This document shows positions 7,751 through 17,879 of a stretch of 64,000 nt of DNA, piece after piece; positions within the stretch are counted from its first letter, which is position 1, and every line of letters begins with the position of its first letter. Below the pieces are notes generated by a model. That model was not told where the DNA came from. It saw only the letters and a list, made by a program, of their open reading frames with translations, and did no database searches. The DNA is from Paucihalobacter ruber (lineage in GTDB: Bacteria; Bacteroidota; Bacteroidia; Flavobacteriales; Flavobacteriaceae): positions 434,001 through 498,000 of the forward strand of contig NZ_VHIQ01000003.1 of the NCBI RefSeq assembly GCF_006494535.1, given 5' to 3'. Made by a program: the position numbers and the translations under genes.

Positions 7751-8572
7751 ATGAAGGATTTAGTAACCAGAGGCGTTTCGGGTATAATTTATGCAAGTTT
7801 ATTGCTTTTTGCTTTAAATTGGCCGTATACCCTTGTTATTTTACTGTTTGTTTTTGGTATGATTTGCTTAATTGAATTTAAAAAACTTATCAATTTAAAG
7901 CACCCAATTTCTTATGTGATTTTTATTTCACTTTATGCTATTTTTGGATTTTGGAACGTGCTTTTCAGTTCTACAGAAGTTTTAGATGAAGCTATAAAAG
8001 TATTATTAGTCATTACCATTTTTGTGTTATTATTACTCATAAAGGATTTATTTTCAGAAAAAACTATCCCCCTTTTCCATTCAAAGCGCTTTATTTTAAC
8101 TATTTTTTACCTTAGCAGTGGCTTTATTTTTTTGAGTCTAATAGGTAACTTCAACCATGAGTTTACACCTGTTTATGTGTTGGTAAGTTTTGTGCTAGTT
8201 TGGGTAAACGATACCTTTGCTTATTTAATAGGTAAAAATTTTGGAAAGCAAAAACTGTTTGAAAGCGTTTCTCCTAAAAAAACAGTTGAAGGGTTTTTAG
8301 GAGGTTTGTTTTTTGCCTGCGTCACCAGCTATATTGTTTATATTTTTAATAAAGATTTAAGTTCAACCAACTGGCTTTTTTTAGCAATTATTATAAGCGT
8401 ATTTGGCACCCTAGGAGATTTAATTGAATCAAAATTTAAAAGGCAAGCTAAAGTAAAAGACAGTGGTGTATTGATGCCCGGACACGGCGGATTGCTGGAT
8501 AGACTTGACAGCATTATATTTGCAGCACCTTTTATATATTTATTTTTAAGAATTGTTGATTATGTTTCATAA
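7751..8572 (+). CDS. cdsA: Phosphatidate cytidylyltransferase
   Basis: A 273-residue integral membrane enzyme that makes CDP-diacylglycerol from phosphatidic acid and CTP, the branch point for phospholipid head groups. About seven to eight hydrophobic segments cover the protein. The CDP-DAG synthase signature is complete near the C-terminus (KVKDSGVLMPGHGGLLDRLD), preceded by SPKKTVEGFLGG. It starts at the base after the LUD stop and its end overlaps the psd start, indicating translational coupling. Confidence 0.95.
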   Translation: MKDLVTRGVSGIIYASLLLFALNWPYTLVILLFVFGMICLIEFKKLINLKHPISYVIFISLYAIFGFWNVLFSSTEVLDEAIKVLLVITIFVLLLLIKDLFSEKTIPLFHSKRFILTIFYLSSGFIFLSLIGNFNHEFTPVYVLVSFVLVWVNDTFAYLIGKNFGKQKLFESVSPKKTVEGFLGGLFFACVTSYIVYIFNKDLSSTNWLFLAIIISVFGTLGDLIESKFKRQAKVKDSGVLMPGHGGLLDRLDSIIFAAPFIYLFLRIVDYVS

Positions 8573-9215
8573 AGAAGGACAAAAAATAATATTTTTTTCG
8601 ATGTTAATTACGGTGATACTGATTTTTACCATCGATTATTTTATAACAATCAGCTGGTTAAGAACTGTCACAATGCTCATTGCAGTATCATTTCTAGTTT
8701 TAATCCTGCAATTTTTCAGAAATCCAAAAAGAAATACACATGTTAACGATGATCATATCTTAAGTCCGGTAGACGGAAAAGTAGTGGTTATTGAAGAAGT
8801 TTTTGAAAATGAATATTTAAATGAAAAGTGCCTGCAGATTTCTGTTTTTATGTCTCCTATTAATGTGCATGTAACCAGATATCCAACTGGAGGTAAAGTA
8901 GTTTACAGCAAATATCATCCCGGTAAATATTTGGTTGCCTGGCATCCAAAATCTAGTGAAGAGAACGAACGCACTACTGTGGTTGTAGAAAATAAAGACT
9001 TTGGAAAGATTTTATACAGACAAATTGCAGGTGCTTTGGCAAGAAGAATTGTTAATTACGCTAAAGAAAACTCGCAAGTTAAACAAGGTGCCGATTCTGG
9101 TTTTATTAAATTTGGTTCGCGAGTAGATGTTTTTTTACCTTTACATTCTAATATTAAGGTAGAACTTAACCAAAAAGTTACAGGTGGCGAAACCGTTATT
9201 GCAACTTTAGAATGA
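8562..9215 (+). CDS. psd: Phosphatidylserine decarboxylase, short form
   Basis: A 217-residue membrane-associated pyruvoyl enzyme that converts phosphatidylserine to phosphatidylethanolamine. Two hydrophobic segments lie at the N-terminus. The self-cleavage site is the GS of FIKFGSRVDVF near residue 190, and SPVDGKVV is conserved. The size fits the short PSD-A type rather than the 320-residue E. coli form. The ATG at 8562 is chosen over a TTG at 8553; either start overlaps the cdsA end. Together with cdsA it points to PE as a main lipid; pssA is not in the window. Confidence 0.93.
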   Translation: MFHKEGQKIIFFSMLITVILIFTIDYFITISWLRTVTMLIAVSFLVLILQFFRNPKRNTHVNDDHILSPVDGKVVVIEEVFENEYLNEKCLQISVFMSPINVHVTRYPTGGKVVYSKYHPGKYLVAWHPKSSEENERTTVVVENKDFGKILYRQIAGALARRIVNYAKENSQVKQGADSGFIKFGSRVDVFLPLHSNIKVELNQKVTGGETVIATLE

Positions 9216-9478
9216 CAGAAGCAGAATTAGATAAAGCCTTTGATGACGCCGTAGAACGCGTTAACGCACATACAGATCCATTTCCAGCAGATTTGTTATT
9301 AAGACTTTACGCCTATTACAAAAAAGCAACTAATAATTACGAAAGACCCGGCAGTCGTAAACCAATAATTAACGCCTTTAAAACCAATGCCCTGTTTCAG
9401 GTACAAAATGTAAGTCCGTCTGAAGCAAAAATGGAATACATCAAACTAGTGGACCACTACTTTCTATATAGAAAATAG
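9212..9478 (+). CDS. Acyl-CoA-binding protein
   Basis: An 88-residue four-helix protein of the ACBP family, which binds long-chain acyl-CoA esters in the cytosol. The family pattern is clear: LDKAFDDAVERVN, then LLLRLYAYYKKAT, RPGSRKPIINAFK and a closing YIKLVDHY. It starts inside the psd stop (ATGA overlap), so it is translationally coupled to lipid synthesis genes and may supply acyl-CoA to them. Its TAG stop touches the stop of the next gene on the other strand with no gap. Confidence 0.93.
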   Translation: MTEAELDKAFDDAVERVNAHTDPFPADLLLRLYAYYKKATNNYERPGSRKPIINAFKTNALFQVQNVSPSEAKMEYIKLVDHYFLYRK

Positions 9479-10390
9479 TTAATCTCTAATTAAAGGTAAG
9501 GTAGTACAACGCAACAACCCTTCTTGCTTGGCTATTTCGGCGTAGTTAACTTTTTCTACTGTAAACCCGAGTTCTTCAAGCCAATTATTTAAGCGAATAA
9601 AATTGACTTCAGAAATGACGGTGTTTTCATCAATTGAAAAGATATTACTATTCATATCATACATTTCCTGCTTGTCAATTTCAAAGACGTTTTTCTTTCC
9701 GAAGAAATCTAACAACCATTTATAATCTTCTTCGTCTAAAAAACCATTTTTATGAATAATGGCTTTGTCTTTTCCAACGGGTTGAAAACAACAATCCAAG
9801 TGCAGTGCATTATTATAAGGGTCGGTATTGGATTTCCTTAAATTAAAATATTTAATTTTTTTGTGTGGAAAATAAGTCTTTAGAGCGTTTATAGCTGCCA
9901 TATTGGTTCTGGCAGTAATAAAATTTGCGTAGTCACTACCTAAATAAGTTCCTATAAAAATATATTCATTCCACAACATAACATCTCCACCTTCAATATG
10001 ACAATCCTCTGGAAGTCTTATCCTATTTGATTTTTCAACCTGAGACCAAACATGCTCAATGGCATCTACTTCTCGTTCTCTATCGGGTAAAATATTAGCA
10101 AGAAATATTTTGTCTTCAATCACAAAACAAATATCTCTTGCAAAGATTTGGTTATAATTTTCAATAATCTTGGGTCTGTAAACTTCAACATTGTATTTTT
10201 CAAAAACTTTAGCAACTTCTTCTAATTCTCTAATCATATCGGCTTCCTTAGGATAGGTACCGTTTAATACATGAAGCCTACTTTTTGGGTCGTAACACGC
10301 TTCTGGCACCGGTATTGGGCCATTGTTATTAGCGATTCCTAAAACCACAGACCGGAGTCGCGAAGTTTCGTTTTTTATGTTTAATTTCAT
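9479..10390 (-). CDS. Pentein hydrolase, dimethylarginine dimethylaminohydrolase/amidinotransferase-like
   Basis: A 303-residue enzyme of the guanidino-modifying superfamily. Signature residues are visible: FARDICFVIED (substrate Arg/Asp region), HIEGGDVM (the EGGD acid), ALHLDCCF (catalytic His) and a C-terminal nucleophile in LLRCTTLPL. Such proteins hydrolyse arginine, methylated arginines or citrulline-like substrates. The frame opens at 10417, but that extension would be read from the gltA terminator, so the ATG at 10390 is used. It may depend on read-through from gltA, because no good promoter fits in the 14 bases after the terminator. Confidence 0.85.
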   Translation of the reverse strand: MKLNIKNETSRLRSVVLGIANNNGPIPVPEACYDPKSRLHVLNGTYPKEADMIRELEEVAKVFEKYNVEVYRPKIIENYNQIFARDICFVIEDKIFLANILPDREREVDAIEHVWSQVEKSNRIRLPEDCHIEGGDVMLWNEYIFIGTYLGSDYANFITARTNMAAINALKTYFPHKKIKYFNLRKSNTDPYNNALHLDCCFQPVGKDKAIIHKNGFLDEEDYKWLLDFFGKKNVFEIDKQEMYDMNSNIFSIDENTVISEVNFIRLNNWLEELGFTVEKVNYAEIAKQEGLLRCTTLPLIRD

Positions 10391-10403
10391 AACTACATGA
10401 TAC

Positions 10404-10438
10404 AAAAAAAACTTCATAATAAATTATGAAGTTTTTTT
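10404..10438 (-). terminator. Terminator of gltA
   Basis: Arms ACTTCATAA (10411-10419) and TTATGAAGT (10424-10432) with a four-base loop, flanked by an A-run and a T-run, so it could act on both strands. It lies 15 bases after the gltA stop. Confidence 0.85.
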
Positions 10439-10452
10439 AAGCTAATATTTAA

Positions 10453-11739
10453 TTAGCGTTCGTCTATAGATTTAAATTTCCTGTAAGTGGCACCGGTATA
10501 AATTTGTCTCGGTCTACCTATAGGCTCTTTATTAAGTCTCATTTCTCTCCATTGTGCAATCCATCCGGGTAATCTTCCCAAAGCAAACATAACTGTAAAC
10601 ATTTCAACAGGTATGCCCATAGCGCGGTAAATAATACCTGAATAAAAATCTACATTAGGGTACAACTTACGATCTACAAAGTATGAATCTTCTAAAGCTT
10701 CTCTCTCTAAACCTTTAGCAACGTCGAGAATAGGATCTTCAACACCTAAATTTGCAAGCACTTCGTCGGCAGCCTTCTTAATAATTTTAGCTCTCGGATC
10801 AAAGTTTTTGTAAACTCTGTGACCAAACCCCATTAATCTGAATGGATCGTCTTTATCTTTGGCCTTAGCCATGTATTTTTTGGTATCTCCTCCGTCTTCT
10901 TTGATAGCTTCAAGCATTTCTAAAACTGCCTGATTAGCTCCACCGTGCAAGGGACCCCAAAGCGCTGAAACTCCGGCAGCCAGAGATACAAATAATCCGG
11001 CATGTGAAGAACCAACAATTCTTACTGTGGACGTAGAGCAGTTTTGCTCGTGGTCTGCATGAAGAATTAATAATTTATCAAGCGCGTTTATCAAGATTGG
11101 GTTTAGAGTGTAATCTTCATTGGGCTGTTTAAACATCATTTTTAAAATGTTCTCAACATATCCTAGTGAACGGTCGCCATAATCTAACGGCAAACCATTC
11201 CTTTTACGCAGCGTCCAAGCAGCCAATACCGGGAATTTACCCATTATTTTAACTATGGCCTTGTACATGTCTTCTTCAGAATTCACATTAACCGAAGACG
11301 GATTAAAAGCAGTAAGAGCTGATGTAAGAGAGGCTAATACGCCCATTGGGTGAGCAGATTTTGGAAATGCGTCTAGAATTTTTTTGACGTCCTCGTCTAC
11401 TACAGATTGCCCTTTAATATCATTGTGAAATTTGGTGAGTTGTTCCCGAGTTGGTAATTCGCCGAAAATTAACAAATAGGCCACTTCCAAAAAAGTTGCC
11501 TTTTCAGCTAATTCCTCGATTGAATAACCTCTATATCTTAAAATTCCTTTGTCACCTTCCAAAAATGTAATGGCACTTTCGCAACTGCCTGTATTTTTGT
11601 AACCGGGATCAATGGTTATGACTCCTTTGGTAGCTGATCTTAAATTTATAATATCAATAGCTAATTCATTTTCAGTACCTTTTATGACTGGTAATTCGTG
11701 TTTTTCTCCGTTAATTTCTAATATAGCTTTGTTTGACAT
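10453..11739 (-). CDS. gltA: Citrate synthase
   Basis: A 428-residue type II (hexameric bacterial) citrate synthase, which condenses oxaloacetate and acetyl-CoA at the entry of the TCA cycle. Catalytic features are present: LHADHEQNCSTSTVR, SALWGPLHGGANQAVLEML (active-site His) and GFGHRVYKNFDPRAKI with the catalytic His and Arg; the family Asp lies in the VDFYSG segment. A near-consensus -7 (TAATTTTA, minus strand, 11772-11779) with TTG 24 bases upstream lies before it. It sits between eno and the pentein gene, each bounded by a hairpin. Confidence 0.97.
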   Translation of the reverse strand: MSNKAILEINGEKHELPVIKGTENELAIDIINLRSATKGVITIDPGYKNTGSCESAITFLEGDKGILRYRGYSIEELAEKATFLEVAYLLIFGELPTREQLTKFHNDIKGQSVVDEDVKKILDAFPKSAHPMGVLASLTSALTAFNPSSVNVNSEEDMYKAIVKIMGKFPVLAAWTLRKRNGLPLDYGDRSLGYVENILKMMFKQPNEDYTLNPILINALDKLLILHADHEQNCSTSTVRIVGSSHAGLFVSLAAGVSALWGPLHGGANQAVLEMLEAIKEDGGDTKKYMAKAKDKDDPFRLMGFGHRVYKNFDPRAKIIKKAADEVLANLGVEDPILDVAKGLEREALEDSYFVDRKLYPNVDFYSGIIYRAMGIPVEMFTVMFALGRLPGWIAQWREMRLNKEPIGRPRQIYTGATYRKFKSIDER

Positions 11740-11896
11740 ATGATGATTTTATATAATTTAGTGTTGGATTGTAAAATTACGAAATATCTCACTATTTTTT
11801 TAACAACTTAACATCAGTTTTAGAGTTATTTGTTGGTAATAAAAGGATTTAAAATCAAATAAAAAATTAAGGATAATTTTTTCGTTACTAGAAAAT

Positions 11897-11930
11897 AAAA
11901 AACCCTTTCAGCTAACTGAAAGGGTTTTTA
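11897..11930 (-). terminator. Terminator of eno
   Basis: A perfect stem CCCTTTCAG (11903-11911) / CTGAAAGGG (11916-11924) with loop CTAA and A/T-runs on both sides, 18 bases after the eno stop. Confidence 0.9.
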
Positions 11931-11947
11931 TAACTTAAAGATCTATT

Positions 11948-13237
<1,290 letters not shown>

Positions 13238-13256
13238 TTATTTTTTTTATTAATTA

Positions 13257-13264
13257 CAAAATTA
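13257..13264 (-). promoter_or_regulatory. -7 box of eno
   Basis: The minus strand reads TAATTTTG, a perfect TAnnTTTG, 22 bases before the eno ATG. GTTTA about 20 bases upstream is a partial -33 match. Confidence 0.6.
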
Positions 13265-13383
13265 CAAAATGGAAAAGTATATTAAACTGCTTAACATCAT
13301 ATTTACGGTAATATCTTACTTAAAGGTTTTAGTGAAATAAAATCCTTAGTTGAAAGCTTCATTTATTCAAAAAAATGCAAAAT

Positions 13384-14481
13384 TTAATTCAGCATTGAAA
13401 TAAATTCATCGAACAAATAAGTGGAATCATGTGGGCCCGGGCTAGCCTCGGGATGATATTGCACAGAAAAACATTTTTTAGATTTTAATTTAATGCCCGC
13501 AACCGTATCATCATTAAGATGCACATGCGTGATTTGAATATCGGGATGGCTTTCTGTTTCTTCACGACTAATGGCAAAACCGTGGTTTTGAGATGTTATT
13601 TCACCCTTACCTGTATGTAAATTCTTTACAGGATGGTTAATCCCTCTATGTCCATTGTGCATTTTATAGGTAGAAATACCATTTGCTAGCGCAATAATTT
13701 GATGTCCTAAACAAATACCAAACAGTGGTTGGTTTTCTTTAAGTACACATTTAGCAAATTTCTGAGCTTCTTTTAATGGTTCAGGGTCACCGGGACCGTT
13801 AGAAATAAAATAACCATCGGGTTTGAAGGCCTTCATTTCTTCAAAAGTTGCATTATACGGGAACACCTTAATATAAGCGTCACGTTTTGCCAGATTATTC
13901 AAAATATTTCTTTTAATACCTATGTCTAAGGCAGCGATTTTATATTTGGCATTTTCATTTCCGAAGAAATAGGGAGATTTAGTCGAAACTTTTGATGCCA
14001 ACTCTAGGCCTTTCATTGATGGCTGCATAGCCAATTGTTTCTTCAGTTGATCAACAGCATCAACCTGAGTTGAAATAACTGCATTCATGGCACCATTATC
14101 TCTTATATAGCTTACCAATGCTCTGGTATCTACATCGCAAACCACAAAGGTTTGGTGTTTTTCAAAAAAAGATTCGAGAGATTCTTCAGCTGCCGGTCTT
14201 GAATAGTTAAAGCTGAAATTTTTACAAACCAACCCGGCAATTTTTACCGAATCTGATTCTGTGTCTAAATTGGTAGCACCATAATTACCAATATGGGCAT
14301 TGGTAGTTACCATTATTTGACCAAAATATGAAGGATCGGTAAATATTTCCTGATATCCTGTAGTTCCGGTATTAAAACATACCTCACCAAACGATGTCCC
14401 GGGTTTACCTATGGCCTTACCGTGAAAAATTGTGCCATCTTCAAGGATGACCACTGCATTTAGTTTTTTAGAATACTTCAT
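13384..14481 (-). CDS. carA: Carbamoyl-phosphate synthase small (glutaminase) subunit
   Basis: A 365-residue subunit that hydrolyses glutamine and feeds ammonia to CarB for carbamoyl phosphate, used for arginine and pyrimidine synthesis. The class I amidotransferase triad is visible: nucleophile Cys in PLFGICLGHQIIALA, then His and Glu in SVQYHPEASPGP. The N-terminal half has the CarA-specific GTTGYQEIFTDPSYFGQ. carB is not adjacent. It follows rplQ after a terminator; the minus strand has CAATTTTG shortly before the gene, one base off a -7 box. Confidence 0.96.
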   Translation of the reverse strand: MKYSKKLNAVVILEDGTIFHGKAIGKPGTSFGEVCFNTGTTGYQEIFTDPSYFGQIMVTTNAHIGNYGATNLDTESDSVKIAGLVCKNFSFNYSRPAAEESLESFFEKHQTFVVCDVDTRALVSYIRDNGAMNAVISTQVDAVDQLKKQLAMQPSMKGLELASKVSTKSPYFFGNENAKYKIAALDIGIKRNILNNLAKRDAYIKVFPYNATFEEMKAFKPDGYFISNGPGDPEPLKEAQKFAKCVLKENQPLFGICLGHQIIALANGISTYKMHNGHRGINHPVKNLHTGKGEITSQNHGFAISREETESHPDIQITHVHLNDDTVAGIKLKSKKCFSVQYHPEASPGPHDSTYLFDEFISMLN

Positions 14482-14513
14482 TTATCACTAAAATTTTTAC
14501 AAAATTGCATAAA

Positions 14514-14546
14514 AAAAAGGATAACCTTAAACAGATTATCCTTTTT
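14514..14546 (-). terminator. Terminator of the ribosomal protein super-operon
   Basis: Arms AAAAAGGATAA (14514-14524) and TTATCCTTTTT (14536-14546) with an 11-base loop. It lies 22 bases after the rplQ stop and separates rplQ from carA. Confidence 0.85.
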
Positions 14547-14567
14547 ATATTCAATGCTTATTAACAT

Positions 14568-15074
14568 TTATTCTTCTTCGTTTGAAGCTTCGGTTTTAGT
14601 TGTTTCGGCTACCTGTGCGGCTGCAACAGTAGCAGCAGTAGCAGCTGCATTACCACCTTTTCCTCTTCGGCTTCTTCTTGTAGTTTTCTTAGCTGGATTG
14701 GCTGCATTGTAGATTTCGTTGTAATCTACCAATTCTATCATGGCCATATCAGCATTATCACCTAAACGATTACCTAATTTTATAATTCTGGTATATCCGC
14801 CCGGTCTGTCACCTACTTTAGCGGCAACGTCTCTGAATAATTCAGTAACAGCTTCTTTTTGTCTTAATCTGGAAAACACAATACGTCTGTTGTGCGTAGT
14901 ATCTTCTTTAGATTTAGTGATTAGCGGCTCAACAAATTGCTTTAAAGCTTTTGCTTTTGCAGTAGTTGTGTTGATGCGCTTGTGCTCAATCAATGAACAA
15001 GCCATATTGGCCAACATTGATTTTCTGTGAGCTGTTTTTCTACTTAAGTGATTTACTTTTTTTCCGTGTCTCAT
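14568..15074 (-). CDS. rplQ: 50S ribosomal protein L17
   Basis: A 168-residue protein of the large subunit, lining the area near the tunnel exit. The conserved start [20 protein letters not shown] and [17 protein letters not shown] are unmistakable. It is about 40 residues longer than the E. coli protein; the extra C-terminal part is Ala/Thr/Glu-rich ([19 protein letters not shown]) and probably unstructured, as in other Bacteroidota. Last gene of the operon, separated from rpoA by a spacer with a small hairpin. Confidence 0.97.
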   Translation of the reverse strand: MRHGKKVNHLSRKTAHRKSMLANMACSLIEHKRINTTTAKAKALKQFVEPLITKSKEDTTHNRRIVFSRLRQKEAVTELFRDVAAKVGDRPGGYTRIIKLGNRLGDNADMAMIELVDYNEIYNAANPAKKTTRRSRRGKGGNAAATAATVAAAQVAETTKTEASNEEE

Positions 15075-15106
15075 GACTTTAATTATTAATCATCATCTTG
15101 CATCAA

Positions 15107-15121
15107 TCCGCCTTTTGCGGA
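15107..15121 (-). repeat. Small hairpin in the rpoA-rplQ spacer
   Basis: TCCGC-CTTTT-GCGGA, a five-bp stem, with outer CATCAT/ATGATG sequences that could extend it. It has no T-run, so it is more likely a processing or stability element than a terminator. Confidence 0.4.
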
Positions 15122-15138
15122 GAGCAAACTATGATGAG

Positions 15139-16131
15139 TTAGTCTTTATCTAATTTGTATTTTGTTAAATCCATACCAAAATTAAGACCTTTTATATTTA
15201 CAAGTTCTTCTAATTCGGTTAAAGATTTTTTACCAAAATTTCTAAATTTCATTAAATCGTTTTTGTTGAATGATACCAAATCTCCAAGGGTATCCACTTC
15301 GGCTGCTTTAAGGCAGTTAAGGGCTCTTACAGACAGATCCATATCAACTAATTTTGTTTTAAGCAACTGTCTCATGTGAAGTGATTCTTCGTCATAAGTT
15401 TCAGTTTGTGCTATTTCGTCTGCTTCGAGGGTTATACGCTCGTCAGAAAACAACATAAAGTGATGTATAAGAATCTTAGCAGCTTCGGTCAAAGCTTCTT
15501 TTGGACGAATAGAACCATCAGTTTTTATTTCAAAAACTAATTTCTCGTAATCCGTTTTTTGTTCAACACGAAAGTTTTCAATGCTGTACTTTACGTTTTT
15601 AATTGGTGTATAAACAGAATCTGTGAAAATAGTTCCCATTAAGGCAGAAGCCTTTTTGTTTTCTTCAGCAGGCACATATCCTCTACCTTTTTCGATAGTG
15701 ATTTCCATGTTGATAGAAACTTTAGGATCTAAGTTACAAATTACCAAATCTGTATTTAATACCTGAAAACCGGAGATAAATTTTTGAAAATCACCGGCTG
15801 TAATTTGTTCTTGACCAGAGATTGAAATTGTAACAGTTTCGTTGTCAATTTCATCTATTTGTCTCTTAAAACGCAATTGTTTCAGGTTAAGGATGATTTC
15901 GGTAACGTCTTCAACAACACCAGAGATGGTTGAAAATTCGTGATCCACACCCTCAATTCTTACAGAGGTGATAGCAAAACCTTCTAAAGAAGATAACAAA
16001 ACTCTTCTTAAGGCATTTCCCACTGTTAATCCATATCCCGGTTCTAAAGGTCTAAATTCAAATTTACCTTCAAAATCGGTTGAATCGATCATTATTACTT
16101 TATCGGGCTTCTGAAAATTTAAAATTGCCAT
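15139..16131 (-). CDS. rpoA: RNA polymerase alpha subunit
   Basis: A 330-residue subunit that nucleates polymerase assembly through its N-terminal domain and contacts activators and DNA through its C-terminal domain. The N-domain shows [20 protein letters not shown]; the C-domain shows the helix-hairpin-helix regions [15 protein letters not shown] and [18 protein letters not shown]. Length and domain order are normal. It follows rpsD by 20 bases, as in the alpha operon of most bacteria. Confidence 0.98.
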   Translation of the reverse strand: MAILNFQKPDKVIMIDSTDFEGKFEFRPLEPGYGLTVGNALRRVLLSSLEGFAITSVRIEGVDHEFSTISGVVEDVTEIILNLKQLRFKRQIDEIDNETVTISISGQEQITAGDFQKFISGFQVLNTDLVICNLDPKVSINMEITIEKGRGYVPAEENKKASALMGTIFTDSVYTPIKNVKYSIENFRVEQKTDYEKLVFEIKTDGSIRPKEALTEAAKILIHHFMLFSDERITLEADEIAQTETYDEESLHMRQLLKTKLVDMDLSVRALNCLKAAEVDTLGDLVSFNKNDLMKFRNFGKKSLTELEELVNIKGLNFGMDLTKYKLDKD

Positions 16132-16151
16132 AGTATGTTTTGTATCAGTTA

Positions 16152-16757
16152 TTACTTAGAGTATAATTCTACTATATATTGTTCGTTGATTTGCTCAGGA
16201 ATTTGAATTCTTGCAGGAACAGATACGAATGTACCTTCCATTTTATCATTATTCCAGGTAATCCATTCGTACACTTGACTTGCATTAGACAGCGAGTTTT
16301 GAATGGCCTCAAGAGATTTTGACTTCTCTCTAACAGCGATCACATCACCGGCTTTAACTTGGTAGGATGGAATGTTCACTTTCTCACCATTCACTGTAAT
16401 ATGTCTGTGAGACACTAGTTGTCTTGCAGCACTTCTGGTTGGTGCGATGCCCATTCTGTAGACCACATTATCTAAACGAGATTCACACAATTGTAAAAGC
16501 ACTTCACCTGTAATACCTTTAGAAGAAGTTGCTTTTTTAAACATATTTCTAAACTGACGCTCTAACACACCATAAGTGTATTTCGCTTTTTGCTTTTCCA
16601 TTAACTGGACAGCATACTCAGATTTTTTACCACGACGCTTGTTAGCACCGTGCTGACCAGGAGGATAGTTTCTTTTTTCGAAAGCCTTGTCATCTCCGTA
16701 AATAGCCTGACCAAATTTTCTAGCTATTTTTGTTTTAGGACCAATATATCTTGCCAT
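16152..16757 (-). CDS. rpsD: 30S ribosomal protein S4, zinc-free form
   Basis: A 201-residue primary 16S rRNA-binding protein that starts 30S assembly. The S4 RNA-binding domain is seen in [20 protein letters not shown] and [16 protein letters not shown]. The N-terminus ([16 protein letters not shown]) has no cysteines, so it is the C-minus form without a zinc knuckle. In E. coli S4 represses its own operon; here the 103-base spacer just upstream of rpsD contains a long imperfect hairpin, which makes a similar control possible but unproven. Confidence 0.97.
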   Translation of the reverse strand: MARYIGPKTKIARKFGQAIYGDDKAFEKRNYPPGQHGANKRRGKKSEYAVQLMEKQKAKYTYGVLERQFRNMFKKATSSKGITGEVLLQLCESRLDNVVYRMGIAPTRSAARQLVSHRHITVNGEKVNIPSYQVKAGDVIAVREKSKSLEAIQNSLSNASQVYEWITWNNDKMEGTFVSVPARIQIPEQINEQYIVELYSK

Positions 16758-16770
16758 TTTTACATTTTTT

Positions 16771-16828
16771 GAGAAATCTCTTTTGAATTAAGGTCTTATC
16801 TCATCCTTCAAAAGATTAACAATTTCTC
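16771..16828 (-). repeat. Long imperfect hairpin in the rpsK-rpsD spacer
   Basis: The left arm runs from GAGAAAT through TTTTGAA to AAGG (16771-16793) and the right arm from CCTTCAAAAGA (16805-16815) to AATTTCTC (16821-16828). The arms pair in two blocks separated by a small internal loop. It fills most of the 103-base spacer, unusual in an operon where most gaps are under 20 bases. Confidence 0.6.
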
Positions 16829-16860
16829 TGTTATACTTAATTATTAAATTTTAAAAAAAA

Positions 16861-17244
16861 TTATACTCTTCTCCTTTTTGGAGGTCTGCATCCGTTGTGT
16901 GGTAATGGTGTAACATCAATAATTTCTGATACTTCAATACCTGCATTGTGGATAGATCTAATTGCAGACTCTCTTCCGTTTCCAGGTCCTTTTACGTAAA
17001 CCTTTACTTTTTTAAGACCTGCTTCTTTAGCCACACCGGCTGCATCCTCGGCAGCTAATTGCGCTGCATAAGGTGTATTTTTCTTAGAACCTCTAAAACC
17101 CATCTTACCGGCCGATGACCATGCAATCACCTCACCTTTTTTGTTAGTTAAAGAGATAATAATATTGTTGAATGATGCAGCGATGTGTGCTTCACCATTT
17201 GCTTCAACAATAACTTTACGCTTTTTTGTACTTGACTTTGCCAT
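16861..17244 (-). CDS. rpsK: 30S ribosomal protein S11
   Basis: A 127-residue protein of the small-subunit platform that touches the Shine-Dalgarno region of 16S rRNA. Conserved stretches are [33 protein letters not shown] and the closing [15 protein letters not shown]. It is flanked on both sides by spacers of exactly 103 bases, each holding a long hairpin, so its expression may be set apart from its operon neighbours. Confidence 0.97.
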   Translation of the reverse strand: MAKSSTKKRKVIVEANGEAHIAASFNNIIISLTNKKGEVIAWSSAGKMGFRGSKKNTPYAAQLAAEDAAGVAKEAGLKKVKVYVKGPGNGRESAIRSIHNAGIEVSEIIDVTPLPHNGCRPPKRRRV

Positions 17245-17255
17245 AAATTTTAGTT

Positions 17256-17340
17256 TGTAGTTGTTAGTTTTTAGTTGTTAGAATCCTAAACATTTCTATT
17301 TCAAGCAGATTCATCTAACACCAAACACTAATGACTAATG
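17256..17340 (-). repeat. Long inverted repeat in the rpsM-rpsK spacer
   Basis: The left arm contains TTGTTAG repeated (about 17256-17285, ending GAATC) and the right arm begins GATTC and runs through CTAACACCAAACACTAATG (about 17309-17340). In the transcribed strand roughly 22 base pairs form with a few mismatches and one or two bulges, around a 23-base loop. Confidence 0.6.
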
Positions 17341-17347
17341 TCTATTA

Positions 17348-17722
17348 TTATTTAGTTACTTTTTTCTTGTTAGCAACCGTTTTTCTTTTACCTTTTCTAG
17401 TTCTAGAGTTATTCTTGGTACGCTGACCTCTTAATGGAAGTCCGGCTCTATGCCGAATACCTCTGTAACAACCGATATCCATTAAACGCTTAATGTTTAA
17501 TTGAATTTCAGATCTCAATTCACCTTCAATAGTGTAAGTACCAACAGCCTCACGAATGTTTCCTATTTCGTCGTCTGTCCAGTCCTGTACTTTGGTGTTC
17601 TCGTCTACTTTAGCATTGGCTAAAATTTCTTGCGCTCTGCTTTTACCTATTCCGTAGATATAAGTCAACGCAATAACTCCTCTTTTTTGTTTTGGTATGT
17701 CTACACCTGCAATTCTTGCCAT
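17348..17722 (-). CDS. rpsM: 30S ribosomal protein S13
   Basis: A 124-residue protein of the 30S head that contacts tRNA and forms bridges to the 50S. The start [20 protein letters not shown] and the near-terminal [20 protein letters not shown] are diagnostic; the Lys-rich tail reaches the P site. It starts two bases after the rpmJ stop, so the two are probably translated together. First gene of the alpha-operon segment. Confidence 0.97.
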   Translation of the reverse strand: MARIAGVDIPKQKRGVIALTYIYGIGKSRAQEILANAKVDENTKVQDWTDDEIGNIREAVGTYTIEGELRSEIQLNIKRLMDIGCYRGIRHRAGLPLRGQRTKNNSRTRKGKRKTVANKKKVTK

Positions 17723-17724
17723 AA

Positions 17725-17841
17725 TTACCCTTGTCTTTGTTTGAACCTTGGATTCTTTTTATTAATAACGTAAAGTCTTCCTTTACGGCGTACCAACTTA
17801 CAATCGGCACTTCTTTTTTTAACTGATGCTCTAACTTTCAT
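17725..17841 (-). CDS. rpmJ: 50S ribosomal protein L36, zinc-free form
   Basis: A 38-residue protein read on the minus strand from the ATG at 17841 ([20 protein letters not shown]), ending in NPRFKQRQG. The MKVRASVKK start and the HKQRQG-like end define L36. Of the four zinc ligands of the C-plus form only Cys14 remains; Cys11, Cys27 and His33 are Ser, Asn and Phe. It is therefore the C-minus type and should not bind zinc. It sits between infA and rpsM, the classical position. Confidence 0.95.
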   Translation of the reverse strand: MKVRASVKKRSADCKLVRRKGRLYVINKKNPRFKQRQG

Positions 17842-17879
17842 CGCTTAATATTGTTTTTAGTTTAGATAATAATTAAAAA

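Noticed and set aside
10391-10417. N-terminal extension of the pentein hydrolase
   Set aside because: It would be encoded next to and partly by the gltA terminator flank; the ATG at 10390 starts the conserved sequence.
16758-17347. Frameshift or missing gene in the rpsM-rpsD interval
   Set aside because: All genes have full length and both gaps lack coding sequence; only hairpins are found.
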